Assembly: GCA_033725935.1 (NCBI GenBank)
Contig: MU867073.1
Span: 652,137-716,136, forward strand
Reading direction: 5' to 3'
Origin: Cladorrhinum sp. PSN259
Taxonomy: Eukaryota > Ascomycota > Sordariomycetes > Sordariales > Podosporaceae
Length of the DNA stretch: 64,000 nt
The notes below the pieces were generated by a model. The model did not search any database. It worked only from the letters and a program-made list of their open reading frames with translations, and was not told the origin of the DNA. The position numbers and the translations under genes were made by a program. Position 1 is the stretch's first letter. Each line of letters opens with the position of its first letter. This document shows positions 43,836 through 54,003 of the stretch, in pieces.

Positions 43836-45159
43836 ATGCTTCTCAACCCGGTGCAACATCAGCCCTTTGCGGGGCAATCCCCCACCACCCACCAACGGAT
43901 CTCCGTCCCGGACTCAGACCCCTTCCAAGCGCTGTACGACTCTCTGGCAAACCTGACACTCACAAGCTCACAACAAGTCCCGGAACCTATCGCAGTCGAA
44001 AATTACATGCCCATTGCCGATGAACCGGCGCCAGTATCACCAATCACAGACCTCTCACCGATCCCGGCATCAATCCTCTTTCCACCAGGCGATAATGTCG
44101 TCTTTGCCCACTCATCATTCTTTTTCTCCAGCACATCCCGAGGGACAGACCTGCCTACACCATCTCACATTCGCGCCGATCTCATCACTCGTGCCTTCAC
44201 TTCTGGAGTCTTCCCTACTTCCTTACCCCTCCAAACGCAACATACCGCCCAGTTGATTCCCTTCCCTTCTGTAGGGTTACTAGTCAAGTACGGCGGGGAG
44301 GATGTAGTCACATCAACAGAAGCCAAGACGCTGATGATGGTACGGAGACTCTTGAATGGTGCTGTACCGGTTCCGGAAGTATTTGGTTGGAGAAGGGATG
44401 TTGAGGCAAAGGAGAGGGTGTTATACATGTCTTTGCCTGTTGGTCAGACGTTGGAAGCTAGATGGGGCAGTTTGACAACAGTCGAAAAAGATAGAGTGTG
44501 CGAGGAGGTGAGGAGGTATGTTCGGGAGTGGAGGCGGTTGAGTCAGGCTCCTGGGAGGGGAATTGTTTGTATGTCCCATCCTACTTGCCACCGACACATG
44601 ATTTTGAAGGATCTGCTGACAACTCTATGCACCAGCGAGCATCGATAACACGCCGCTGCGCGATGAAGTCTTCCGATTCACGCAGCAAGAAACCAACGGT
44701 CTTTCAATCCCACCACCTGGCCCTTTTGGGAACGTCTCAAACTTCCACAGTTACTTCGTCGCTACGGCCGTTGCGCTCTCCCAAAACAGGCACGGTTCTG
44801 GCTCGGGAGGAGGGCAAGTGAATTATCAACCTCATCACCTGTTCCCTGATAATGTACCCCTGGCTTTTACTCACGGAGCTTTGCACCCAAGGAACATTGT
44901 AGTGTCAGAGGGGGCGAACCCTACCGTGGTGGCCATTATCGGGTGGGAACAGGCGGGGTGGTATCCCGCTTACTGGGAGCTGTGTAAAGCGAGGCTAGAG
45001 TGTTCGAGGCATGGTGGCGGTGGATTGGGAGGAGGAGATTGGGAGACGAGGTACCTGCCGGGAATATTGAATATGGATGGGTATGGACTGGAGAGTCAGG
45101 GGTGGAATGGGAGGGCGCTGGTTCAGTACTGGGATTATTTTGTTGGGTTGATGCATTGA
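43836..45159 (+). CDS. APH (aminoglycoside phosphotransferase)-fold protein lacking catalytic aspartates
   Basis: Two exons (43836-44568, 44636-45159) give 418 aa. The 67-nt intron (GTATGT, GCTGAC, ACCAG) joins TCG in frame. The N-lobe includes a VGLLVKYGG segment with the ATP-binding lysine and MVRRLLNGAVPVPEVFGW. The C-lobe has THGALHPRNIVV where active members have HGDLHPRN, and AIIGWEQAGWYP where active members have IIDWE. So the catalytic-loop Asp is Ala and the metal-binding Asp is Gly, while flanking residues remain family-like. This suggests a pseudokinase or a recently inactivated gene rather than a working kinase. Confidence 0.85.
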
Positions 45160-47313
45160 TCAGGGAGATGTATGATCATAGCGGGTTTTGCTTTATTGAT
45201 CTCGATGTCTACTGTTTTGTATTAAGTATTTATAATCAAGGGTGGTCCATCTAGGTTTGTGATAACAGAAAAGGAAATGTTCTTGTGAGTGTGGTGAAAG
45301 ATTGTACAAAAACATCTGCGTAATCATTGTTAAAGTCATAAACTCTCCTTGGTAGCTGCCCCATAACGTGTTATATAAGCTTCATTACTTGCCACCCCGG
45401 GACCAGATGGTTCTCCAAAATCTATCATCAATCCGTCCGCTTTATCGTTTCCTCTTCCCTTTGGTTTGCCTTCACGTTCCTACTCCCATTTCCTCTTTTG
45501 CGTACAAGCATCCAACCTCAGAACTCGAGATCAAAAGAGTTTCCTAGTCACGTCACATTTCCCTACGATATTTAGCCGTGCTAGCTTCCGCATTATACAA
45601 CACCAAAAAAAAAAATTTATATGTATCTGTCCTTCAAAAGATTCAGAGCACGGTTCCAGTCATCACGCCCAAGATAACCAACCACAAACAAAACCCGAGA
45701 ACTAGATATCTGAGGCAGTACAAATTTTCTCGAGGGTGGTAATTAATTAGTTGGACTTTTTATGATGATGGGTGCAGGGGGATTTAGTGTTTGTAGTGTA
45801 AGAAATCGGAGGATTAAAGAAATTAGGAGATAGGAGTGGGTGTCATTTTACATTTTATTATAGGAAAAGAAAGTTAATATTATATTTGAGAAGGGAAAAA
45901 GGGAGAAAAAGGGAGGGAAAAAGAAAACAAGAAAAAAAAGAAGAATTTACCCCTGCTGCCGTCCTTTGGTATCGGAACAGCCCAGTTAATTGCTCGTTAA
46001 CGCGCAACAGACGCCCAGGTAGAGGGTTTGAGTTATTACGCAGCCTGATAAGCAGTAGAAGGCTATTGATTTTTACTAGGGTGCGTTATTTGACGAGTCC
46101 GGTTCTTCTTTTTTTATGATAACAAATAAGTTGCGTTTAACAAACAAAATATGTACTCATGTCCCTCCGCCAGTAAAAATGCCTCGAAGCATCCTTTGAA
46201 TCCCCACAGAGTATTCAAGAACCCTTCCACAAGCACCACCAGTTGCCGTTGACTATTGAGCCGCCGCGCGCTACTACGGTTTCTGAGGCGAGAATTGAAA
46301 TGGAAGGGGTTGAAGGGTAGGAGGAAGTGTTGGAGACTGTGATGATGGTACGGTATCCTGAGCAGCAGTCAAAGGTGCAGTCAAGTACTAGAAAACTGTG
46401 TTTGAGATTTCAATATACCGACAGGATTCCCCTCTGAGAACCTGGCGGATGTAGACGGTATCCCCGTGGTCTGAGCCAAGCTTCCGCTGACGGCGTTGGA
46501 TGCAATAATTTATTATACCAGGTTAATATCATCTTTAAGACGTGCTTCCCAGGTCACTGCGATTTCCTTTTTTGTCTCAAAGATAAATTGCTCCATCCCC
46601 CCCTGCCTCGGCATATCTCTGCACCTTCCCGTATCAGCCCGAGCATCTCTGCCCTCTGCACCGCCCCAGTGCCTGCCGAGTCTAACCAGTTGCTCCATAC
46701 TATCATCCACAGCTCTGAGTCCTCTCTGCACGCGAGACGAGCATTGGCACGGTATGCGAACCCGAGCGAACAAGACCTTCGATCCACCTTTGGGCCTCCT
46801 AGATCACACCCAAACCCGGATCCCAGGACCGAAGCATCAAGTCACAAGACTTGCTGATGTCATACTCTTTCCCCCGGATTCGAGAAGACGAAATCCCGCA
46901 TTTTGTATGCACCCCGCAACGCCCACGTTCCATCGCCCGTCTGGCAGAAAGCCGGGGTGCAGTGCCGTTGTCTACAAAATATATTGCCTGTCAATTGTTT
47001 TCACTATGGCACCCCATCTCCATTGGCGCGCAACTGGATTTAACCGGCCGGGACAAGGCGGTGGGACGGCAACGTTGGAATGGCAACCCGGGAAACGTCT
47101 CCTTCTGCCAAGAGACTACCACGGAAGCATTCCGAATTTGGAAGTCGGAGGTTTTCATCTGTTGGGCATGAAAAGCTCATTTTGATTTGTCTCTCCATAT
47201 ATATAAGCTAAAGACTTGTTTCTCCTCTCCTTTTTTTTATAGATTGACCCTTGGAACCATCGACAAATTCTTTCTTTTCCAAAACTGTCGTCAACCTTGC
47301 CGTCTTCGCCAAC
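45160..47313. other. Large gene-free interval upstream of the LPMO
   Basis: About 2.1 kb without a supported gene; it begins with the APH-fold gene 3' flank. Purine-rich simple sequence lies near 45881-45950. The right part is presumed LPMO promoter. A CCGGGG match to the CRE1-type SYGGRG consensus near 46960 is weak evidence by itself. The 229-codon open frame at 46496-47185 lacks an ATG start and any motif. Confidence 0.45.
47198..47206 (+). promoter_or_regulatory. TATA-like box upstream of the AA9 LPMO
   Basis: TATATATAA lies 108 nt before the LPMO ATG, a suitable place for a TATA element with a leader of about 80 nt. Confidence 0.5.
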
Positions 47314-48114
47314 ATGCTGTCCTCACTCGCAACCGTAGTGCTCATGGCCCTCGGCGCCAGCGCCCACTACAACTTCCCCAAGGTCAACAGCGGTTCAGAC
47401 TGGCAGCACGTCAGAAGGGCCGACAACTTCCAGTCCAACGGCTTCGTCGAGAACATCCAGGGCCCCCAGATCCGATGCTTCCAGAAGTCCTTCGCCCCGG
47501 CTCAGTCAACCCTCAACGTCACGGCCGGGTCTTCGGTGACATACTACGCCAACCAGGGCGTCTTCCACCCCGGTCCCATGCAGTTCTACCTCGCCAGAGT
47601 TCCCGACGGACAAAGCATCAACAGCTGGGCGGGAGATGGTGCCGTTTGGTTCAAGATTTACGGGGAGCAGCCCAACTTTGGTTCTCAGCTTACGTGGTCG
47701 AGCAACGGTAATTTTATATGAGTCCCTTTGTAAGTAATGGTGTTTGCTAATAATCTGGCTATAGGAAAATCATCCTTCGGCGTCAAGATCCCAAGCTGCA
47801 TTCGCTCGGGCTACTACCTCCTCCGCGCCGAGCACATCGCCCTCCACTCCGCCTCGACCGCCGGCGGCGCCCAGTTTTATGTCTCCTGCGCTCAGCTCGG
47901 CATCACCGGCGGCGGTAATAGCGAGCCCCCCAACAAGGTCGCTTTCCCTGGCGCTTATGATGCCAACCACCCCGGTATCAAGATTAACATCAACTATGTA
48001 TGTTTCATCTTCTCTTTTCTGTTGGCGTCACTGGATCAAAGAAAACTCACTGATTTTTTCCAGCCCGTTCCTACCTCTTACCAGAACCCTGGACCTGCTG
48101 TTTTCCAGTGCTAG
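47314..48114 (+). CDS. AA9 lytic polysaccharide monooxygenase
   Basis: Three exons (47314-47707, 47765-47997, 48064-48114) give 225 aa. The introns (57 and 66 nt) join in frame. A signal peptide of about 18 residues ends GASA, leaving an N-terminal histidine (HYNFPKV), the first ligand of the copper histidine brace. The second ligand is in VFHPGPMQFYLARVP, and the axial tyrosine in AQFYVSCAQL. The GYYLLRAEHIALHSA segment is a family hallmark. Secreted copper enzymes of this family cleave cellulose or other beta-glucans oxidatively. There is no carbohydrate-binding module; the protein ends soon after the catalytic domain (PGPAVFQC). Confidence 0.95.
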
Positions 48115-48559
48115 AGAATGAGTGCTTAGAAGTGACGGCTGGAGGGGCTGAGACTGTGGAACAAGGGGTAAAAGGGGGGTTTTGGTTCCCCTCTTGAACT
48201 CTCAACGCAGTGGAAATTGTACATACGGAGGTGTGACTTGGCGGTGAAAATAAACTACCTAATTAGTCAAACATGCTATTTATTAACTTCTTGAAACCAT
48301 TTCGAGTCCTCGTTTGTGTTCTACATGCCGAAACATTGGCGGAGAGTTTATGGCCTGGGGCCATGACAGCTCATCAGTTGGTGTGAGTTGTTTTGGTAAA
48401 TTGATTGTCTTGGTCTGTGGTATGAGATGTGTTGGTAAAGTTTAGTCCCAGGGAAAAATTTCTTCCCGATTGGGAACCGCGCTGTGGGTGTAGCAATAAA
48501 GCCAACCCCTGTCAACACACACCCCCTTTGACCTACTTGTGCGGCGGCTATGCTGGCGA

Positions 48560-48905
48560 TAGTTAATATTTAAGAATAAAATAAGCTTAAAATAGATCTT
48601 ATATAATTAAGAACTCTTGAAATAACCTTGGGAAATAGGGGACTTGATTAATCTAGCTAAGCAGCGTAACCTACATAGCCGGCATTTATAAAATATATAG
48701 CTTATAGGAGCCTTTCTTTTTTCAAGGATAGATATGTAGTATATTAGAAAAGGCAAGTAATACTAGTACCGTAATTAGGGACTACGTAAGTAAATAATGC
48801 GCTATATATATTTTTATAAGAGAAATTCTTTATCAAGGTTATGTTAAACCTCGGCAGTAGATAATGAATGAACCTTCAAATGTTTTAACTTTGTTATGTA
48901 TATGT
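48560..48905. repeat. AT-rich, TpA-rich island (possible RIP-degraded relic)
   Basis: Composition changes sharply here to mostly A/T with abundant TATA and TTAA, unlike the balanced flanks. That is what heavily mutated repeat relics look like in RIP-active fungi. No ancestral element is recognised. Confidence 0.4.
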
Positions 48906-49191
48906 AGCAAAGGGGATGCGGCCCAACAATGCTTTCATCGGGGGGAACCGCCACTATCGCTGAGGCTTCGGCTAGCCCCGGATTAACTAACCCCCCCTCG
49001 ATCCAGGAGACCGCCTTTCTGCCACCATTGGACAGAGGCCGATTTTTTCTTCTTGTGGCGGATCTGATCCTCGGACAGCGGGATCATGATGCCCAGGCCC
49101 GCGTAGAACGCCCCGGGAGACTAGCTGTCAGTGCCGAAGCTGCCGACCAGGACTTCATTAGCACCGGAGGCGGGGGGCGCGGTAACGGCCT

Positions 49192-49200
49192 CGTTGTTGT

Positions 49201-49243
<43 letters not shown>
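49192..49243 (+). repeat. GTTGCT hexanucleotide microsatellite
   Basis: About seven perfect GTTGCT units preceded by GTT units. The strands read as Val-Ala or Ser-Asn runs depending on frame. Confidence 0.9.
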
Positions 49244-50118
49244 ACGGCGGTGGTGATGGTTCTTATAGTTATTTTCCTCGAGGTCAATATCTATCATGGG
49301 CAATTTCCCGCGCTATTTGGCCGAAAGCCGGTGCGGCGTCATCTCGGGGAGGACCGCAGAGGGGTTGCAGCAGCTGTCAAGTGGCGGAGGGAAGGAATAT
49401 GGTTAGCGAGAGGAAGGAAAATACTCGTGCAAAGAAACATGGCGAGCATCGGAGGGACACCCAAGTGCCGGCCATGGGCGGAAGCCGCTACTTCACCTCT
49501 TGTCGGAGGCTGACAGGTCATGGTAGAGTCGGTGGTAGGCGCTGGTTTTGAAGGGAGGAGAAGACTTACTACGGGCAGTGCCTCCAGGCGCAAGATAAAG
49601 CGCTGTGTGCCATGGCTGTTTTTTGCGATCAGGCCTTAGTAATGGCAATGGTTGTATTTCGTCGCTCCTGCGGCAGTCCGCATAAATGGAATAACTGTCC
49701 TAACAACGCGAAAAGAGAACATGTAGAGCAAGAAAACCACAGGATCGTCAAAGGATCGCTTTCTCGGTTCGGTGCTTTCAGAAGGCCTTTTTGGTTAAAG
49801 AATTCCTGAACTTGGTCGCACGAATGGAAGCTTGGTTTAGTTCTGCCCCGAGATTTCGCCCTTTCCATCACGAAGTTGTGGGCCGCCGCATCTCGGTCAA
49901 GCCGCATCTATGCTCGCGGCTTTGGGGTTCTCTCCAACCCTCATATGCGACTTTGATGGGCAAATGCCTTGGTACTCTTCCCCCAAACCGAAAGGAGCGT
50001 TTCCTCAGTTGGATGGCGTGGATGACATACATCGGTATGCACGGTAGGTAGATAAAGGTGGCTCGGGAGAGTGTGTATTTAAGACTGTAAAAACCACCAG
50101 ACACACTACGAAGCGATT

Positions 50119-50517
50119 TCATCGCAGCCATATCTGTTGAATATCGAGATTCCCACCGCCATCATCCCAATTAGATTTTCCAGCGACCCCATCCAGCAAG
50201 CTCTGTCCCATCATCTCATCGTTTGTTTCATCCGAGTCCACGGCAAGACCGAAAGTCTCAGTGGCAGAAGTATTCGTAATCTTGGTAGCTCTGAACGACT
50301 CTCCGGGAAGGGAGAAGCAGCCGCCATCGGAGTTAGTCCAGCTATTGAAGTTGCTGCCGTCGCAGGTGCGCGAGCCGGTCCATGTGGTGAACACGACAGC
50401 GGGGTCCTCGGTCACCGCAAGGACGTTGACGTTGGCAGGCGATAAGTTAGTGTTGATTAGAGAGCCCAAGACAGGGGTCAGGAGGAGCGAGAGAGAAGCG
50501 AGATTGAAGGCGAGCAT
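50119..50517 (-). CDS. Small secreted protein
   Basis: A single exon of 132 aa with a clear signal peptide (about 1-18, ending PVLGS). The mature part has only two cysteines, in SRTCDGSNF and DGGCFSLPG, which could form one disulfide, and is rich in Asn, Ser, Thr and Gly. No known family is recognised. Many fungal secreted proteins of unknown function have this size and layout. There is no intron and no anchor. Confidence 0.65.
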   Translation of the reverse strand: MLAFNLASLSLLLTPVLGSLINTNLSPANVNVLAVTEDPAVVFTTWTGSRTCDGSNFNSWTNSDGGCFSLPGESFRATKITNTSATETFGLAVDSDETNDEMMGQSLLDGVAGKSNWDDGGGNLDIQQIWLR

Positions 50518-51207
50518 GGTAACTGTTGGAAGTGGTATTTCTGCTTGGGAGATGGAGCTAAGGCGGGATGTTGGTCTGGAGATTGACGGTGAGTATGAAA
50601 TGTTGACGGTTGTGGAGGGAAAGTCGAGGATTTATACCCGAAGGGCCCTCACTGTCTTTAACCATCTACATGACTCTTGAAAGTCAGAGTCCATCTTGAA
50701 GATCACAGGAATCCGAGTATAGTACCGATTATCAGTTCATTACGAGGTAATCAATTGCATGCGCTGATAGATCCGGGATGGTTGTAGTTCCTCTCTATTC
50801 CGATCCTTTTATTATTGAACCCCCGCCAGTCTGGGAGGCAGTGTGACAACATTCTCACTCCACAGAGCAACGGGTAAATTGTATACTAACTTCACCGCCA
50901 ACTTGCCCGGTACATTCAATGGTGGGATTGTGTGCAGCACGCCACTGTACGATCTTGGAATGTACGAAAATATCCGTCTCTGGTCACGGGTGTCTTGGTC
51001 ACCTGCTTCCTGGAAAGTCTGCTTCAGTTCGGATATTGGAGAACCACGGAGCTCGGGATTGATGAGGTTTCACCTCTGTGCAGCTGTCAGAGCTAGCTAA
51101 CCTCACATAATCTGTCCTCAACCAATTTTGCCGTCCTCAAAGGTTGCCTCGAACCAGTTCGTTCCAGACAACCTGCAAACCAAAAAAATCCCCTACAACA
51201 CAACAAC
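50518..51207. other. Intergenic spacer between divergent genes
   Basis: Promoter space of the small secreted protein on the left and leader of the truncated ORF on the right. No feature is recognised. Confidence 0.4.
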
Positions 51208-51612
51208 ATGGTGTCGCACTTTCCCTTTCTGCGTCTCCCCCGCGAGATGAGGGACGCCATTTACAAGGAATATCTCCTTCTCGACGATGACTACGTCTTG
51301 AACTTCGAATCTGGCAAGCTGCGAACCTCAGACAATCAGCCCATCCACCTTAACTCCATATATACCTATCGCCTTGTCGCAAACGAAATGATCGGCCTCC
51401 CACTTCGCACAAACACCATAGCCTTTCGCACAGCATATTCCGAGACGATTTGCTCCAGCCTCTGTCGCTTCGAGTATGGGATAAAAGCCAAAAACAGAGA
51501 CTTTTTCTCATATTATATACAGCCAACCTGGTCGTGTCAGACAGGTTATCATCAACAGATAGAGTATCAAACGCAAACCCAAATCATTCATCAAAAGGCC
51601 AAGCCCTCTTAA
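51208..51612 (+). pseudogene. Truncated F-box-like/fungal hypothetical ORF
   Basis: 134 aa starting FLRLPREMRDAIY, the head of a large family of fungal proteins of several hundred residues that begin with an F-box-like LPREIRDAIY motif. Similarity fades near 51470, where the next frame carries a more family-like continuation (RVWDKSQKQRL), so a small frameshift probably occurred. The ORF then ends inside the 3' end of the AIM9-like gene on the other strand (29-nt overlap), leaving no room for the rest. It is likely a relic. Confidence 0.6.
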
Positions 51613-53284
51613 ACTCGTCCCTCTTGGCCTCATCTTCCCCAAACAACCCTTCGGCCATCTGGTCCCTCGCTTGGCTCAGCATGGCCTTGACCATCTGATA
51701 ATCCTTCTCCGTCGTAAGCCCCTTATCAGGCCAATCCTCGCCCATCTGCTCCTGCAGCTGGCCCATCAAATCAACACCTGTCGACGCGGCATCCATCTCG
51801 CTCCGAATCGTCGTCACGGTCTCGTCGTCCCCCGACGGCTCCAGATCCAGCGCCAGCCCCGCCAACAGCGACTCGCCAACCTCATAGACGCGCCGGGCCA
51901 CGTGCAGCACGTTCCCCTCGGTCGACTCCTGGAACTTTGCTAAATCATCCAGGGCCGGCGCCTTCTTGCGCACGAGCCGGTGCCAGGCGATGCTGAGTGC
52001 CAAGTCGGCGTACGCCATGAGCGCCGCTGTGCGGTCGGGTTCCGACATGGCTGAAGTGTCGGGTGGAGGGGGCGGGGTTATGTCGTCTTCTTTTCTTCCT
52101 GTGTTGTTTTCGTTTTCCGAGGCGGAAGCGTACGAGTAGTCAAGGAAGGCGGGCTGGGTAGCGTTGTGGTCGAATAGCGGCGTAACCTGGACGCCCTGCC
52201 AGTCAATCACGGCGGTGATGCGGGTCGGGTCGGACGGGTCGACAAAAATGTTCTCGCCGTGCAGGTCGTCATGCCACAAGAACGGGGACGCCAGGACGGG
52301 ATCGGCGGTTGGTAGGATGCGTGGGAGCAGGCGGTCGTAGGCGGCTAAGGCGGAGAGTTTCTTTGCGGGAGTTGGCGTGTAGAGCTCCGGGGGCGGGCCG
52401 GTTATCAGGACCATCTGCTTAGCTAGGGGGAGGCTTTGGATAGCGGCACGTTCCCGAGCGGCGATGGCGGTGCGGTAGGTGAGGGCTGAGGCCCAGGGGC
52501 CGCGGTCGCACTGGAGAGATGAGCGGTCGGCGTCGTGCCAGTCGCGACCTATTGCGGGGCCGATGGCGAATCCCTTGCTAACGGCGAGGGAGGACGGCCC
52601 GGCGTCGGATTCATAGTACAGACTCCCGTAGCCGGGGAAGGGGAAGGCTAGCCAAGATTGGTTGTAGGAGAGCACTTGCATGAGTACCTTGAGCTTATCG
52701 GACAGGCTCATGCGGTCCCAGAAGCGGTCGAGCGGCTCGCCTTGGGCTTTCTCCATGATTATATACTCGGCGCCCACGCCGTTATCGCCGGCCCGCGAGC
52801 TCCATGCATGGACCTTGGGGGCGGGCGTTTTGAGGACCTCGCGGACAAAGTCGATGGTGGCGACCTCGCTGGCTGTCGTGTAGTGCGGCACCCCGGCGTT
52901 CGGGTTCGGGACTTTGGCAATAACTTCTCGGCCGTCACTCATGCGCAAGATGTATGCCTTGGTATACATGCCGTCGGGGCACTTGGTGACGGCGATGCAA
53001 CTCTCTGCTCCAATAGAAGAGGCAGCGATTTGCGCAAGTCGGTTCATATCGAACCTGACTGTCCGCTGTTGCATCTGCCGAGCTTCGTCAAAGATGAATC
53101 GCCCGCGGGTGAAGGCGAAAAGATTCGAGTCATTGTTCCAATCCGGTCTTGCCGTGCTCATGGACGCCATCCTAGAGCGGGAAGTGATGATGGGGATTGA
53201 GGTGCGCGAGGTTTTGGCCGGAAAGAAGCCTTTCAGGCGCGGGGGCTTGAGCAACTTGAAACCCTTTCGTAGGAAAGCGGTCAT
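51584..53284 (-). CDS. AIM9-like mitochondrial APH-family phosphotransferase
   Basis: A single exon of 566 aa. The N-terminus (about 1-45) is rich in Arg, Lys, Ser and Thr without acidic residues, like a mitochondrial presequence. The APH fold follows, with FDMNRLAQIAASSIGAE, a VIAKVPNPN lysine strand, an IIMEKAQGEPL hinge, WHDDLHGENIFV (catalytic loop, Asp present) and AVIDWQG (metal Asp present). This fits Altered Inheritance of Mitochondria 9 proteins, whose substrate is not known. It contrasts with the APH-fold protein at 43.8 kb, where both aspartates are lost. GC-rich codon use is steady along the gene. Confidence 0.87.
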   Translation of the reverse strand: MTAFLRKGFKLLKPPRLKGFFPAKTSRTSIPIITSRSRMASMSTARPDWNNDSNLFAFTRGRFIFDEARQMQQRTVRFDMNRLAQIAASSIGAESCIAVTKCPDGMYTKAYILRMSDGREVIAKVPNPNAGVPHYTTASEVATIDFVREVLKTPAPKVHAWSSRAGDNGVGAEYIIMEKAQGEPLDRFWDRMSLSDKLKVLMQVLSYNQSWLAFPFPGYGSLYYESDAGPSSLAVSKGFAIGPAIGRDWHDADRSSLQCDRGPWASALTYRTAIAARERAAIQSLPLAKQMVLITGPPPELYTPTPAKKLSALAAYDRLLPRILPTADPVLASPFLWHDDLHGENIFVDPSDPTRITAVIDWQGVQVTPLFDHNATQPAFLDYSYASASENENNTGRKEDDITPPPPPDTSAMSEPDRTAALMAYADLALSIAWHRLVRKKAPALDDLAKFQESTEGNVLHVARRVYEVGESLLAGLALDLEPSGDDETVTTIRSEMDAASTGVDLMGQLQEQMGEDWPDKGLTTEKDYQMVKAMLSQARDQMAEGLFGEDEAKRDEFKRAWPFDE

Positions 53285-54003
53285 TGGAGATAGACACGGT
53301 GATCTAAAGTCTCGGAATTGGCGGGGTTGGACCTGGGTGGTTGAAGGCCTTTTTTTTTGTTAGGGTATATGAGCAATTTCGGTCGTTTGCGTTGGGCCAA
53401 AACGATGATAGTTCACGGCGGAGTTTTGAGCTGAGGACGGCCCTGCCACCAAAATACAACCAGAGTGTCATCCTTATTTCCGCCTCCAAAAACGATGTGG
53501 CTTCTTCTATGATATAACCAATTGTATCGTTTAGTGCATGCTTGTGGCAATAGGGCTTGAAAGCTGAATGAGAGCTTCTTATGGTAGGCTTTGCTCTTGC
53601 CGCCAGTGCTATTTCCGACTTTTATTTTCCGTTGGCGCTTACATGCCTGCGGACTGTTAGAAAACCGAGGGGGGTGAATGTAGAATATAAAGAGAGAAAA
53701 AGTCCTCAGAACTTGGCAGTATGTCTTCCAAAATCAGAATGGAATTTCCCTGGAATTGACGCTCTGGATGTAAGCCAAAGTGCGCTGTTTTATCCGGATA
53801 TGGTTTGGAGTTCATGTCAGATTGTGAGCCGGCAGTTGGGTTTGTCACAAAAACAGGGTATGATTGAGGAAGAATAAAGCGGAGAACTCCGAGCCTATGC
53901 CGTCACATCCTCTTACTTGTGCTTGTAGCATTTCGCTTCTTTGAGTTGTGTGCACAACTAATTACTAACAAATCTACACAACCAACCCCCTTCAAGAAAG
54001 ACA
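53285..54003. promoter_or_regulatory. Divergent region between AIM9-like and monooxygenase genes
   Basis: 719 bp between opposed ATGs. A T-run near 53350-53358 belongs to the AIM9-like leader on the minus strand. No specific site is claimed. Confidence 0.4.

Larger units (their letters stand above)
48115..50118. other. Gene-poor interval with AT-rich island and microsatellite
   Basis: No gene can be supported. After the LPMO 3' flank comes an AT-rich island (about 48560-48905) rich in TA dinucleotides, then GC-rich sequence with the GTTGCT microsatellite. Minus-strand open frames around 49121-49593 (one with an Asn-Ser run coded by the microsatellite) have no identifiable domain. Confidence 0.5.

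Noticed and set aside
46496..47185. 229-codon plus frame upstream of the LPMO
   Set aside because: Begins with TTG rather than ATG, no domain, and lies in the likely promoter.
48929..49513. 194-codon plus frame with a Val-Ala run
   Set aside because: The run is the GTTGCT microsatellite; flanks show no family and the opposite strand is equally open.
52658..53200. 180-codon plus frame opposite the AIM9-like gene
   Set aside because: Antisense shadow in GC-rich coding sequence.
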